A DNA stretch of 64,000 bases from positions 4,837,501 to 4,901,500 of the forward strand of contig NC_021191.1 of assembly GCF_000389965.1 (NCBI RefSeq), given 5' to 3'. Position numbers and translations under genes: made by a program. Below the pieces are notes generated by a model. The model saw nothing but the letters and a program-made list of their open reading frames with translations. It was not told the DNA's origin and made no database searches. This DNA comes from Actinoplanes sp. N902-109. Lineage in GTDB: Bacteria; Actinomycetota; Actinomycetes; Mycobacteriales; Micromonosporaceae. Below, piece after piece: positions 18,258 to 26,294 of this stretch (positions within the stretch are counted from its first letter, which is position 1; each line of letters opens with the position of its first letter).

Positions 18258-18914
18258 CTACAACCGCTCCGGCACCGTTGTGAGATCCGTGCTCAGGTAG
18301 CGCGCCACCACGATGTCCTCGACAGCGGGGCCGGCGCACAGCGGTGGTGTCACCGCATCGGCACCGGCCCGGTGCAACGAGCGGTAGAACAACCCCTCGG
18401 CGAGCAGGTACGCCGCCACGGTCACCCGGCGCGCACCCCGGTCCCGCAGCCCCGCCACCACCTCGGGGACCCGCCGCTCGGCGCCGGAGGTGTACGCCAC
18501 CGTGGCCCCCAGCTGCCCGGCGATCCGGTCGACGTCCGCGCGCCAGCCCGGATCCGAGGAGCCTGCCGCCGCCAGCACCACCGCGTCCGAGCCACCGGCC
18601 GCGATGCCCGCGCGCAGGCTGTGCACCAGCGCCGGATCGGGACCCAGCGGCGCGGTCACCACAGCCCCGGTCCGCGCGGCGGCCTCGGCGATGTCGACCC
18701 GTACGTGGTAACCGGTGGACAGCAGCAGCGGCACGATGACCGCGCCCGGCCGCGGGACCGCATCACCCACGTAGGGCTGCTGCACGTCCACGTACGCCAG
18801 CCGCACGTCCACCCCGGGCAGCCGCAGCGCGACCCGGCCCACCAGCTCGCGGATCTGCGCCTGCCCCGCCGCCGACCGGGTCCCGTGGGCGACCGCCACC
18901 AGGGTGCCGGTCAT
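18258..18914 (-). CDS. sirohydrochlorin chelatase / CbiX-like
   Basis: A 218-residue chelatase of the CbiX/SirB class, with the active-site N-terminus LVAVAHGTRSAAG (the His ligand) and a second half-domain containing AAAGSSDPGW. It should insert Fe into sirohydrochlorin to make the sirohaem needed by NirB, which explains its place in this operon. The ATG overlaps the stop of the NnaR-like gene. Confidence 0.9.
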   Translation of the reverse strand: MTGTLVAVAHGTRSAAGQAQIRELVGRVALRLPGVDVRLAYVDVQQPYVGDAVPRPGAVIVPLLLSTGYHVRVDIAEAAARTGAVVTAPLGPDPALVHSLRAGIAAGGSDAVVLAAAGSSDPGWRADVDRIAGQLGATVAYTSGAERRVPEVVAGLRDRGARRVTVAAYLLAEGLFYRSLHRAGADAVTPPLCAGPAVEDIVVARYLSTDLTTVPERL

Positions 18915-20047
18915 TCGTCCACCCGCAGCCGGTACCCCCGCTTGATGACGGTCTCGATGTGCCCGCCCCCGCCCAGCGCGGTCCGCAGCCGGGCGATCGC
19001 CACGTCCACCGCATGGCTGTCGGTGCCCCGCGGCAGCGCAGCCGCCAGCTTGTCCTTGGGCACCACCGCACCCGGGCGTGCGGCCAGCGCCCCCAGGATC
19101 GCCATCGCCACCGGGGCCAGCGTCTGCAACCGCCCGCCGACCACCACCGCATGGCCCCGGATCTCCAGCGGCTCGCCGGCCACCGACAACCGCACCGCCC
19201 GCGCGGGCAGCTCGTCGGTCACCGTCTTGACCAGCGCGCCGAGCCGGGAGCGGTGCGGCATCACCACCGGCACGTCCTGCTTGATCAGCGACGCGGCGGT
19301 CACCGGCCCGACGCACGCGGCCATCGTCGACGCCCGGAACCGGTCCAGCACCCGACCGGCCTCGTCCCCGGCGATCTCCAGCAGCGCCTGCACCGCGGGG
19401 GCGCTGGTGAACGTGACCGCGTCGATCTGCCCGGCGGTGAGCTGGCCGACCAGCCGGCGCACCGGCGCGACGTCTCCGGGCAGCGTCCAGCGGTAGACCG
19501 GCACCTCCACCACCGCCGCCCCGGCCGCGCGCAGCGCCCCGGTGAACTCGTCCTGCGCCCCGCCGTGCAGCTGCACCGCGATGCGCCGGCCGGCGATGCC
19601 CTGCGCCAGCAGCCGGTCGAGAATCTCCTCGGACGACTCGGTGACCGCCGACCACTCCTCGCTCAGGTCGGCGGCCCGGATCGCCCCGCACGGTTTCGCC
19701 CCGCGGGCGATCAGCCGGGCCCGGCCCAGCGCCGCCCGCAGCGTGTCGCCCATCCCCCAGCCCTCGGCCGCCTCCAGCCAGCCGCGGAAGCCGATGCCGG
19801 TGGTGGCGATGACGATGTCGGGAGCCAGGCCCACGCAGGCGGCGGTCGCGGCATGCAGCGCCTCGTCGTCGCCGAGCGGCACGATGGTGATCGCGGGCGC
19901 CACCACCACCCGCGCGCCACGCCGTTCGAGCAGGGCGGCCAGCTCGTCGCGCCGCCGTTCCGCGGTGACGGCCACGGTGAACCCGGTGAGCGGCGCGGCC
20001 TCGGCAGCCTGACTGGTGGTCACCGTCGCATGCTGTCCAGCGCACAT
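18911..20047 (-). CDS. nnaR: uroporphyrinogen-III synthase-like regulator NnaR
   Basis: A 378-residue fusion of a HemD-type uroporphyrinogen-III synthase domain (about residues 20-270) and a C-terminal OmpR/PhoB-type winged helix (about 285-378; VPKDKLAAALPRGTDSHAVDVAIARLRTAL ends with VIKRGYRLRVDE, quoted here in two pieces of the same helix-wing unit). This architecture is that of actinobacterial NnaR, a co-activator with GlnR of nitrate/nitrite genes. It heads the operon it probably regulates. ATG 20047 is preferred (GGGTGA just upstream); GTG 20023 is possible. Whether it retains synthase activity is unknown. Confidence 0.9.
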   Translation of the reverse strand: MCAGQHATVTTSQAAEAAPLTGFTVAVTAERRRDELAALLERRGARVVVAPAITIVPLGDDEALHAATAACVGLAPDIVIATTGIGFRGWLEAAEGWGMGDTLRAALGRARLIARGAKPCGAIRAADLSEEWSAVTESSEEILDRLLAQGIAGRRIAVQLHGGAQDEFTGALRAAGAAVVEVPVYRWTLPGDVAPVRRLVGQLTAGQIDAVTFTSAPAVQALLEIAGDEAGRVLDRFRASTMAACVGPVTAASLIKQDVPVVMPHRSRLGALVKTVTDELPARAVRLSVAGEPLEIRGHAVVVGGRLQTLAPVAMAILGALAARPGAVVPKDKLAAALPRGTDSHAVDVAIARLRTALGGGGHIETVIKRGYRLRVDE

Positions 20048-20067
20048 TTCACCCGGACCGCCGGACT

Positions 20068-20083
20068 GTTTCCCCGGTGATAA
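20068..20083 (-). promoter_or_regulatory. candidate GlnR half-box upstream of nnaR
   Basis: On the minus strand TTATC-n6-GAAAC lies about 20 bp before the nnaR ATG. The GAAAC half is perfect and the spacing is right, but the other half matches only partly. Confidence 0.3.
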
Positions 20084-20185
20084 CGCGGCATCACTTCCCT
20101 CGTACGGGCACTTGTGATCTTCGGCGGGCCGGGCCCGGGGACGGGGCGCCGCTTGACGTGCCGTGGCCGCAGGTCCAAGCTTGCA

Positions 20186-20201
20186 ATCGATAAGCATCGA
20201 T
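20186..20201. promoter_or_regulatory. dyad upstream of the GH44 gene
   Basis: Two ATCGAT palindromes separated by AAGC form a 16-bp dyad, extended by CAA/TTG flanks. It lies 27 bp before the GH44 start and could be an operator for a sugar-responsive repressor. Confidence 0.35.
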
Positions 20202-20227
20202 GTTGTGGTGATCGAGAGGAGACGGTG

Positions 20228-21880
20228 GTGCCGGGTTCTCGACCGTGGCGTGCGCACCGACCGGCCATGGCCGCCGGGGTGGCGCTGGCGCTCGTGGCAG
20301 GCGGGCTGATCGTTCCGGGGGCTCCCGCTGCGGCCGCCCCGGGACTTGCCCTGTCGGTGGACGTGTCCGCCGCCCGGCACCGGATCAGCCCGGACATCTA
20401 CGGGCTCAACGGCGCCGACACGGCGTTCGCCGCGGAGATCGGCATGCCGGTGGCCCGGTGGGGCGGCAACGCGTCGACCCGGTACAACTTCACCAACCAC
20501 ACGTACAACACGGGCAGCGACTGGTACTTCGAGAACATCGTGGCCGGGCCGGACAACACGCTGGAAGCGTTCGTGCGGACCAACTTGCAACGGGGTACCA
20601 AGCAGGTCGTCACCGTGCCGATGAGTGGGTGGGTGGCCAAGGACTCGCCGGATCAGCACCCGTTCGCCTGCGGTTTCCCGGCGGCCCGTTTCCCGCAGCA
20701 GGACTCGTTCGACCAGTGGGACCCGGCCTGCGGCAACGGCAAGCACGGCGGCGTCGACCTCACCGGGGCGGACCCCACGGACACCTCGATCCCGGCCGAC
20801 GCGTCGTTCGACGGCGCGATGGTCTCGCACCTGGTCAGCCAGTTCGGTACGGCCGCGCACGGCGGCGTGCCGATCTACGAGCTGGACAACGAACCGGTGC
20901 TGTGGAGTTCCACCCACCGGGACGTGCACCCGGACCCGGTCACGTACGACGAGCTCGGCACCAAGGGCACGGCGACGGCGACGGCGATCAAGGCGGCCGA
21001 CCCGAGCGCCGCGGTGCTCGGCCCGTCCGGCTGGGGTTACTGCGAGTGGGTCGCGTCCGGGCTGGACGGGTGTTCCCCGGGGGCCGACGCGGCCGCCCAC
21101 GGTGGGCTCAACCTCTCGCAGTGGTACCTGAAGACCATGAAGGACCACAGCGACGCCCGCGGCGGCAAACGCTTGCTCGACTACTTCGACCAGCACTACT
21201 ACCCGCAGATCAGCGGTGGGCAGGACGCGGAGTCAAACGCGCTGCGGCTGCGGTCGACCCGGTCGCTGTGGGACCCGACGTACGTGGAGGAGTCCTGGAT
21301 CGGTCCGAGCGGTGTCAACGCCCCGCCGCTGCAGTTCATCCGCACCATGAAGTCGTGGATCGCGCAGTACTACCCCGGGACGAGGACCGCCATCACCGAG
21401 TACAACTGGGGCGCGCTGGACAGCATCAACGGCGCCCTCACCCAGGCTGACGTCCTCGGGATCTTCGGCCGCGAAGGGCTCGACCTCGCCACCATGTGGG
21501 GAGAGCCGCAGCCGGCCCAGCCCGGCGCCTACGCATTCCGGATGTACCGCAACTACGACGGCAGAGGCGGCCGGTTCGGCGACGTGAGCGTGTCGGCGAG
21601 CAGCAGCGACCAGGGACAGCTCGCCGTGTACGCCGCGCAGCGGCTCCACGACAAGGCACTGACCCTGATGGTGATCAACAAGACCGGCACCGACGCGACA
21701 GCACCCCTGTCGGTCGCCGGGTTCCACGCCGGCGGCCCGGTCCAGCGGTTCACCTACGGCCCGGCCGACCTCACGGCCGTCGTGCGAGGCACCGACCTCC
21801 CGGTGACCAGGGGCACGGTCAGCGCCACGTACCCGGCGAACTCCATCACACTGCTGGTCCTGCCTGCCCGCCGGCGCTGA
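20228..21880 (+). CDS. secreted glycoside hydrolase family 44 (endoglucanase-type)
   Basis: A 550-residue exported enzyme. The second of two adjacent GTGs (20228) is chosen: GAGAGGAG lies 6 nt upstream. A signal peptide (AMAAGVALALVAGGLIVPGA, AxA cleavage near residue 34) leads into a (beta/alpha)8 catalytic domain. Family features are ISPDIYGLNG, WGGNASTRYNF, the acid/base Glu in YELDNEPVLW and the nucleophile Glu in AITEYNWGALD. A small beta domain ends the protein; no carbohydrate-binding module is visible. GH44 enzymes cut beta-1,4-glucans such as cellulose or xyloglucan. Confidence 0.9.
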   Translation: MPGSRPWRAHRPAMAAGVALALVAGGLIVPGAPAAAAPGLALSVDVSAARHRISPDIYGLNGADTAFAAEIGMPVARWGGNASTRYNFTNHTYNTGSDWYFENIVAGPDNTLEAFVRTNLQRGTKQVVTVPMSGWVAKDSPDQHPFACGFPAARFPQQDSFDQWDPACGNGKHGGVDLTGADPTDTSIPADASFDGAMVSHLVSQFGTAAHGGVPIYELDNEPVLWSSTHRDVHPDPVTYDELGTKGTATATAIKAADPSAAVLGPSGWGYCEWVASGLDGCSPGADAAAHGGLNLSQWYLKTMKDHSDARGGKRLLDYFDQHYYPQISGGQDAESNALRLRSTRSLWDPTYVEESWIGPSGVNAPPLQFIRTMKSWIAQYYPGTRTAITEYNWGALDSINGALTQADVLGIFGREGLDLATMWGEPQPAQPGAYAFRMYRNYDGRGGRFGDVSVSASSSDQGQLAVYAAQRLHDKALTLMVINKTGTDATAPLSVAGFHAGGPVQRFTYGPADLTAVVRGTDLPVTRGTVSATYPANSITLLVLPARRR

Positions 21881-21941
21881 GGGGCCGGCCGGCAAACCCT
21901 TGGCATGAGCGATCCCGCCCATCAGCAAGGACCGAGAACCG

Positions 21942-22823
21942 TCACCGGGTACGACGCCACGGGCGCACCGTCGCCCACACCACCTTGCCGGACCCGGACG
22001 GCATGGACCCCCACAGCGTCGCGACGGCGTGCACGGTGTGCAGCCCCCGGCCGCGCACCGTGAGCGGCTCCCCCGGCCTCCTGGCGAGGTCGCACAGCTG
22101 CGGCAACCGCGGGTCGCCGTCGCGGACCGCCAGGTGCAGTCCGCACCCCCGGCGCGACAGCAGCATGGTCACCGGGGTACCGGCATGCTCGACGGCGTTG
22201 GCCACCAGCTCGGAGATCACCAGCCGGCCCCGGTCGCAGAGCTCCGGCATCCGCCAGGCCGTGCAGGCATCGGTCACCACCCCCCGGGCCACCCGCGACG
22301 ACACCAGCTCGGGTTCCAGGTGCACCTGGAACCGCCCGGTCAGCGGCAACCACTCGGCCGCCGCCGCCCGCGCCTGCGCCAGGCTCGGCAGCACCGGGGC
22401 GCTCGACGCGACGCCGGTCCGGCCCAGCCGCCGGGCCACCGGGCTGTGCTCGGCGGCGCAGACCACCACCTGCACCCGCGGGGTCAGGGCGTCGGCCTGA
22501 TGCCGGCAGCTCATCCAGGTGGTGACGCTCTCGGCGTGCGGATCCCGCAACCCGCGCAGATCGAGGACGAGCGTCGCCGGGTGTTCGCTCAGACATTTCC
22601 GCACCGCATTGTGGACATCCCCTCGCAGGCGGCGTGTCCAGGTCCCGTGCACGGCAAGCGTGACCAGGGAGGCCTCGACGTCCAGGTCAACACTTATCCC
22701 GTCGCCCTGGCCCGGACGATATCGGGAAAACAGATAAGGCGGCTGCACACCGAGCAAACGAGCAAGTCCCGCCCCGGAGACGCCGCAATACGATCCCCCC
22801 TCACAATCCGCACAACCGGACAA
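21942..22823 (-). CDS. STAS - HATPase (RsbW-like) fusion protein
   Basis: Up to 293 residues. An N-terminal STAS-like domain (about 40-145; VTLAVHGTWTRRL, TLVLDLRGLRD) is fused to a C-terminal GHKL ATPase of the anti-sigma kinase type (about 165-290). The N-box is SELVANAVEHAG and the G-box is GRGLHTVHAVATLWG. Normally these are separate anti-sigma-antagonist and anti-sigma-factor proteins. The start is unclear: TTG 22823 gives the longest form, and several shorter starts are possible. No sigma factor is adjacent. Confidence 0.82.
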   Translation of the reverse strand: MSGCADCEGGSYCGVSGAGLARLLGVQPPYLFSRYRPGQGDGISVDLDVEASLVTLAVHGTWTRRLRGDVHNAVRKCLSEHPATLVLDLRGLRDPHAESVTTWMSCRHQADALTPRVQVVVCAAEHSPVARRLGRTGVASSAPVLPSLAQARAAAAEWLPLTGRFQVHLEPELVSSRVARGVVTDACTAWRMPELCDRGRLVISELVANAVEHAGTPVTMLLSRRGCGLHLAVRDGDPRLPQLCDLARRPGEPLTVRGRGLHTVHAVATLWGSMPSGSGKVVWATVRPWRRTR

Positions 22824-22949
22824 ATCACCAGGTCACCCTGGCTCGCCGAACAGACAGGGGAGAGATCGTCCGACTGCTCTGAACGCATTGTTCACGTAGC
22901 CGCCCGACCGCAGGCAAACAAGTCCGGTGGTTCGAAGGCGGAACGGCGC

Positions 22950-24068
22950 TCAGCCCAGCAGCCGTGCCACCGCGTCCGCCGCCTTCAGCGCCGTGCCGGT
23001 CAGCACCACCACCGTCGGCCCCGCCCCGGTCAGCACCCCCTGGCGAGCGAAGGTGCGCACCGCCGGCAGCACGATCGAGCTGGTCGGCTCCGCGTAGAGC
23101 CCGCGGGCCGCCAGCTCGAACATCGCGGGCGCGATGTCCTCCTCCGGCACCGCCGTCATCGCGCCACCCGAGGCCCGGATGGCGGACAGCACCTCGCGGT
23201 CGCGCACCGGCTGCGCGATCGCCGTCCCCTCGGCCACCGTCGGGGTCCAGGCCTGCGGTGTCACGGCGTCGGCGCCGGCCGCGAACGCCGTCACCAGCGG
23301 GCTGCAGCGGGCCGGCTGGGCCACCAGCAGCCGGGGCCGCCGGGTGATCGCGCCGGACGCCAGCAGCTCGCCGAAGCCCAGGTGCAGGCCCAGGACCAGG
23401 CTGCCGGCCCCGCACGGCAGGACCACCGCGGCCGGTCCGGTGAAGTCGAGGTCCTCCCAGATCTCGTACGCCAGCAGCTTCGTCCCCTGCAGGAAGTACG
23501 GATGCCAGTTGTGGCTGGCGTAGAACGTGCCCGCCGACCGGCGCACCGCCTCGTCCGCGCTGGCCTGCCGCGGGCCGGGCACCAGCTCGACCGTGGCGCC
23601 GTGCACCCGGCTCTGCTGGATCTTGGCGCTGGAGGTGGATTCCGGGGCCAGGACGGTGGCCGCGATGCCCGCCGCTGCAGCGTACGCCGCGACCGACGAG
23701 CCGCCGTTGCCGCTGCTGTCCTCCAGCATCGCGGTGACGCCCTGCTGCTTGAGCACCGACATCATGACGCTGGTGCCGCGGTCCTTGAAACTCGCCGTCG
23801 GGTTGAACCACTCGGGCTTGACGTGCAGGTCGAGACCGTCAACGGCGAACGGCAGCAACGGCGTCAGCCCCTCGCCCAGGGTGACCGGCTGGGCGATCGG
23901 CTGCGGCAGCGCGGCGGCATAACGCCACTGCGACCGTACGGACGAGGCCACGTCGGCGCGCGTGATCCCGGGCAGCGGCGTGACGAGCAGCGGAGATCCG
24001 TCATCGCCACGCCACCGCGGTTCGTCGAGGGGATAGTGCCGGCCGGCGCGGTCCAGGAGAGTAGCCAT
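22950..24068 (-). CDS. threonine synthase-like PLP enzyme
   Basis: A 372-residue fold-type II PLP enzyme. The PLP lysine is in NPTASFKDRG, the phosphate-binding loop is SSGNGGSSVAAYAAAAG, and a C-terminal SGG-type segment is also visible. It is annotated as threonine synthase family, but it stands alone, away from homoserine genes, and may act on another beta/gamma-substituted amino acid. The start is ATG 24068, divergent from hsp20 across a CIRCE element. Confidence 0.85.
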   Translation of the reverse strand: MATLLDRAGRHYPLDEPRWRGDDGSPLLVTPLPGITRADVASSVRSQWRYAAALPQPIAQPVTLGEGLTPLLPFAVDGLDLHVKPEWFNPTASFKDRGTSVMMSVLKQQGVTAMLEDSSGNGGSSVAAYAAAAGIAATVLAPESTSSAKIQQSRVHGATVELVPGPRQASADEAVRRSAGTFYASHNWHPYFLQGTKLLAYEIWEDLDFTGPAAVVLPCGAGSLVLGLHLGFGELLASGAITRRPRLLVAQPARCSPLVTAFAAGADAVTPQAWTPTVAEGTAIAQPVRDREVLSAIRASGGAMTAVPEEDIAPAMFELAARGLYAEPTSSIVLPAVRTFARQGVLTGAGPTVVVLTGTALKAADAVARLLG

Positions 24069-24095
24069 GACGGCAAGATAAATTTCGCCGATCGA

Positions 24096-24122
24096 CTGGC
24101 ACTCGCCGGACCGGAGTGCTAA
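24096..24122. promoter_or_regulatory. CIRCE element (HrcA operator)
   Basis: CTGGCACTC, exactly 9 bp, GAGTGCTAA. The right arm is the perfect CIRCE arm and the left differs from TTAGCACTC in two of nine bases. It lies 108 bp upstream of hsp20 and 28 bp from the divergent threonine-synthase-like start, so HrcA could repress either or both. Confidence 0.85.
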
Positions 24123-24230
24123 AAAATGAGGTGTCGCCGCTGGTGCGGCGACGTCTCGGCAGAATCGATTGACGGCCGAGTGCCACATGCCCGCCGGACG
24201 GGCCGGTGGGCCTTCGCAAGGAGGTGTTCC

Positions 24231-24719
24231 GTGGTGCTTACTTTCGATCCTTTCCGCGAGTTCGACCGCCTGGCCGGTCAGATGTTCGGCGGCGCGCCCG
24301 GCGCCGGCGCCACCACCATGGCGATGCCGATGGACCTGTACCGCTCCGGTGACCATTTCGTCCTGCACTGCGACCTGGCGGGCATCGACCCGGGCTCGGT
24401 GCAGGTGGATGTCGACGGGCACGTGCTGTCCATCCGGGCCGAGCGCTCGCCGCGCACCGACTCCGACGTGCAGTGGCTACGCCGCGAGCGGGCGACCGGC
24501 ACCTTCGAACGCCGGCTCACCCTGGGCGACGGTCTGGACCTGGAGCGGATCAGCGCCACCTGGCAGGACGGCGTGCTGACGCTGACCATCCCGGTCGCCG
24601 AGGCGGCCAAGCCGCGCCGCATCCCGATCACCACCGGCCCGGCCCGGGAGACCCCGGCCCCGGAGGCGCCGACCATCGACGGCGTCACCACCGGCGGGAC
24701 AGCCATCGCACGCGGCTGA
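24231..24719 (+). CDS. Hsp20/alpha-crystallin small heat-shock protein
   Basis: A 162-residue ATP-independent holdase. GTG 24231 is chosen because AAGGAGG ends 6 nt upstream and the typical start VLTFDPFREFDRL follows. The alpha-crystallin domain spans about residues 35-130 (MDLYRSGDHFVLHCDLAGI; WQDGVLTLTIPVAE). An IPI motif after it would mediate oligomerisation. The CIRCE element upstream predicts HrcA-dependent heat induction. Confidence 0.93.
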   Translation: MVLTFDPFREFDRLAGQMFGGAPGAGATTMAMPMDLYRSGDHFVLHCDLAGIDPGSVQVDVDGHVLSIRAERSPRTDSDVQWLRRERATGTFERRLTLGDGLDLERISATWQDGVLTLTIPVAEAAKPRRIPITTGPARETPAPEAPTIDGVTTGGTAIARG

Positions 24720-24794
24720 CCCTGATTCCTCAGGACCAGCTCAAGTCCCCGCCGCACCGCTCAAGGTTGCTTTTCGGGTGCCGATCACCCGGGC

Positions 24795-26294
24795 ATGAAC
24801 GCCGTGACCGGCTCGATCGACACCCTTGTCGCCGAGATGTACCGCAGTCACCGGGGACTGGCGGACCGGGCTGCCACGCTGGCCCGGTCCGCCGAGGCCG
24901 CCGGTGACCGGCGGCTGGCCGACCTCGCCGGGCTGATCGGGGCCGAGCTGCACAACCGGGGCGGCCGGGCGCCCGAGGGCATCGCCCAGGCCCGGGCGGT
25001 GCTCGCCGGCACCGGCGACCGGATCGTCGTCGCCCGGGCGCACGCCGTGATGGCCGGCGGGCTGTGGCGCATCGGCGACAACGCGCAGGCCGTCCGGAAC
25101 GCCTACCCGGCCAGCCGGATGCTGCAGCCGGGCGATTCCGCGGTGCTCCGCGCCGACCACGCGATCGTGCTGGCCCTGCAGGTCAACGATCAGCGCATCG
25201 GGGCCGTCTCGCACCGGGAGTTCCGGGTGGCGCAGGAGCTGGCCGAGGCGGCCCGGGTGCCGTCGCTCGTCCTGGCCAACCTCAACAACTGGGCCTGGTG
25301 TTCGTACGCGCACGGCGACCTGCGGACCGCGGCCGACCTGGTGGACCGGATGCGGTCGTGCTGCGAGCGTACGGAGGAACCGCTGAACGCCTCCTGCGCC
25401 GACACGGTCGCCCGGATCCTGCTGGAGACCGGGCAGCACGCCGCGGCCCGGACGGTCATCGAGCAGGCCGTCGCGCACGCCGAGGCCACCGACTCGGACG
25501 CCATCCCCAACGCGCTGATGACCCTGGCCGACATCCAGCGCCGGGAGGGCAACGTCGGCGCCGCCCTGTACACCCTGCAGACCTGCCGGGACATGGCGGC
25601 CCGGGACCAGCTGGCCGACGTCGACGCGATCGCGCTGAAGATGATCGCCGGTTGTCACGCGGAGCTCGGCGACTACGCCGCGGCGTACCGGGAGATGGTC
25701 GACTTCCACGAGCTGTGGACCGTGCGCCGCTCGGAACGCAGCGAGGTGATGGCCCGGGTCGCCCACGCCCAGTTCGCGGTCGACGAGGCGCAGCGCACCA
25801 CCGAACGTTTCCGCGAGATGGCCGAGCGCGATGCCCTGACCGGCCTGTGGAACCGGCGCCGCTCGGACGCCCGGCTCGCCGAGATCCTGCGCACCCCGGC
25901 CGCACAGCGCGGCCCGGTCTGCGTGGCCCTGGTGGATCTGGACTTCTTCAAGGCGGTCAACGACAGCCACACGCATGCGGTCGGTGACATCGTGCTGTGC
26001 CGCGTCGCCGAGCTGCTGAGCGCGGCCGGCGGCCACGCGGGACGGCACGGCGGCGAGGAGTTCATCCTGCTCTTCGACGCCCCGGCCGACGAGGCTGCCG
26101 GTCGCTGCGAGGCGGTCCGCGCGGCCGTCGAGGCGTACGACTGGGCCGCCGTCGCGCCCGGCCTCACCGTGACCGCCAGCTTCGGCCTGACCCCGCTGCA
26201 CCCCGACGACACCGCGCGCTCGGTGGTCAACCGGGCCGACGAGGCCCTCTACGCCGCCAAGCACGCCGGCCGCAACCGGGTAATCCTGGGCTAG
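24795..26294 (+). CDS. TPR-like / GGDEF diguanylate cyclase
   Basis: A 499-residue cytosolic protein. Residues 1-320 are helical TPR-like repeats rich in Ala/Arg (for example NALMTLADIQRREGNVGAAL). A short coiled connector leads to a GGDEF domain (about 340-499; DALTGLWNRRRSD, LVDLDFFKAVNDSHTHAVGD). The active site reads GGEEF, which is catalytically competent, while no RxxD inhibitory site precedes it. It should make cyclic di-GMP in response to a protein or metabolite bound by the repeats. The stop overlaps the convergent DUF5995 gene by 4 bp. Confidence 0.92.
   Translation: MNAVTGSIDTLVAEMYRSHRGLADRAATLARSAEAAGDRRLADLAGLIGAELHNRGGRAPEGIAQARAVLAGTGDRIVVARAHAVMAGGLWRIGDNAQAVRNAYPASRMLQPGDSAVLRADHAIVLALQVNDQRIGAVSHREFRVAQELAEAARVPSLVLANLNNWAWCSYAHGDLRTAADLVDRMRSCCERTEEPLNASCADTVARILLETGQHAAARTVIEQAVAHAEATDSDAIPNALMTLADIQRREGNVGAALYTLQTCRDMAARDQLADVDAIALKMIAGCHAELGDYAAAYREMVDFHELWTVRRSERSEVMARVAHAQFAVDEAQRTTERFREMAERDALTGLWNRRRSDARLAEILRTPAAQRGPVCVALVDLDFFKAVNDSHTHAVGDIVLCRVAELLSAAGGHAGRHGGEEFILLFDAPADEAAGRCEAVRAAVEAYDWAAVAPGLTVTASFGLTPLHPDDTARSVVNRADEALYAAKHAGRNRVILG

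Noticed and set aside
16191..19496. A 1101-codon plus-strand open frame
   Set aside because: Antisense shadow of narB, the chelatase and nnaR, which have intact motifs on the minus strand.
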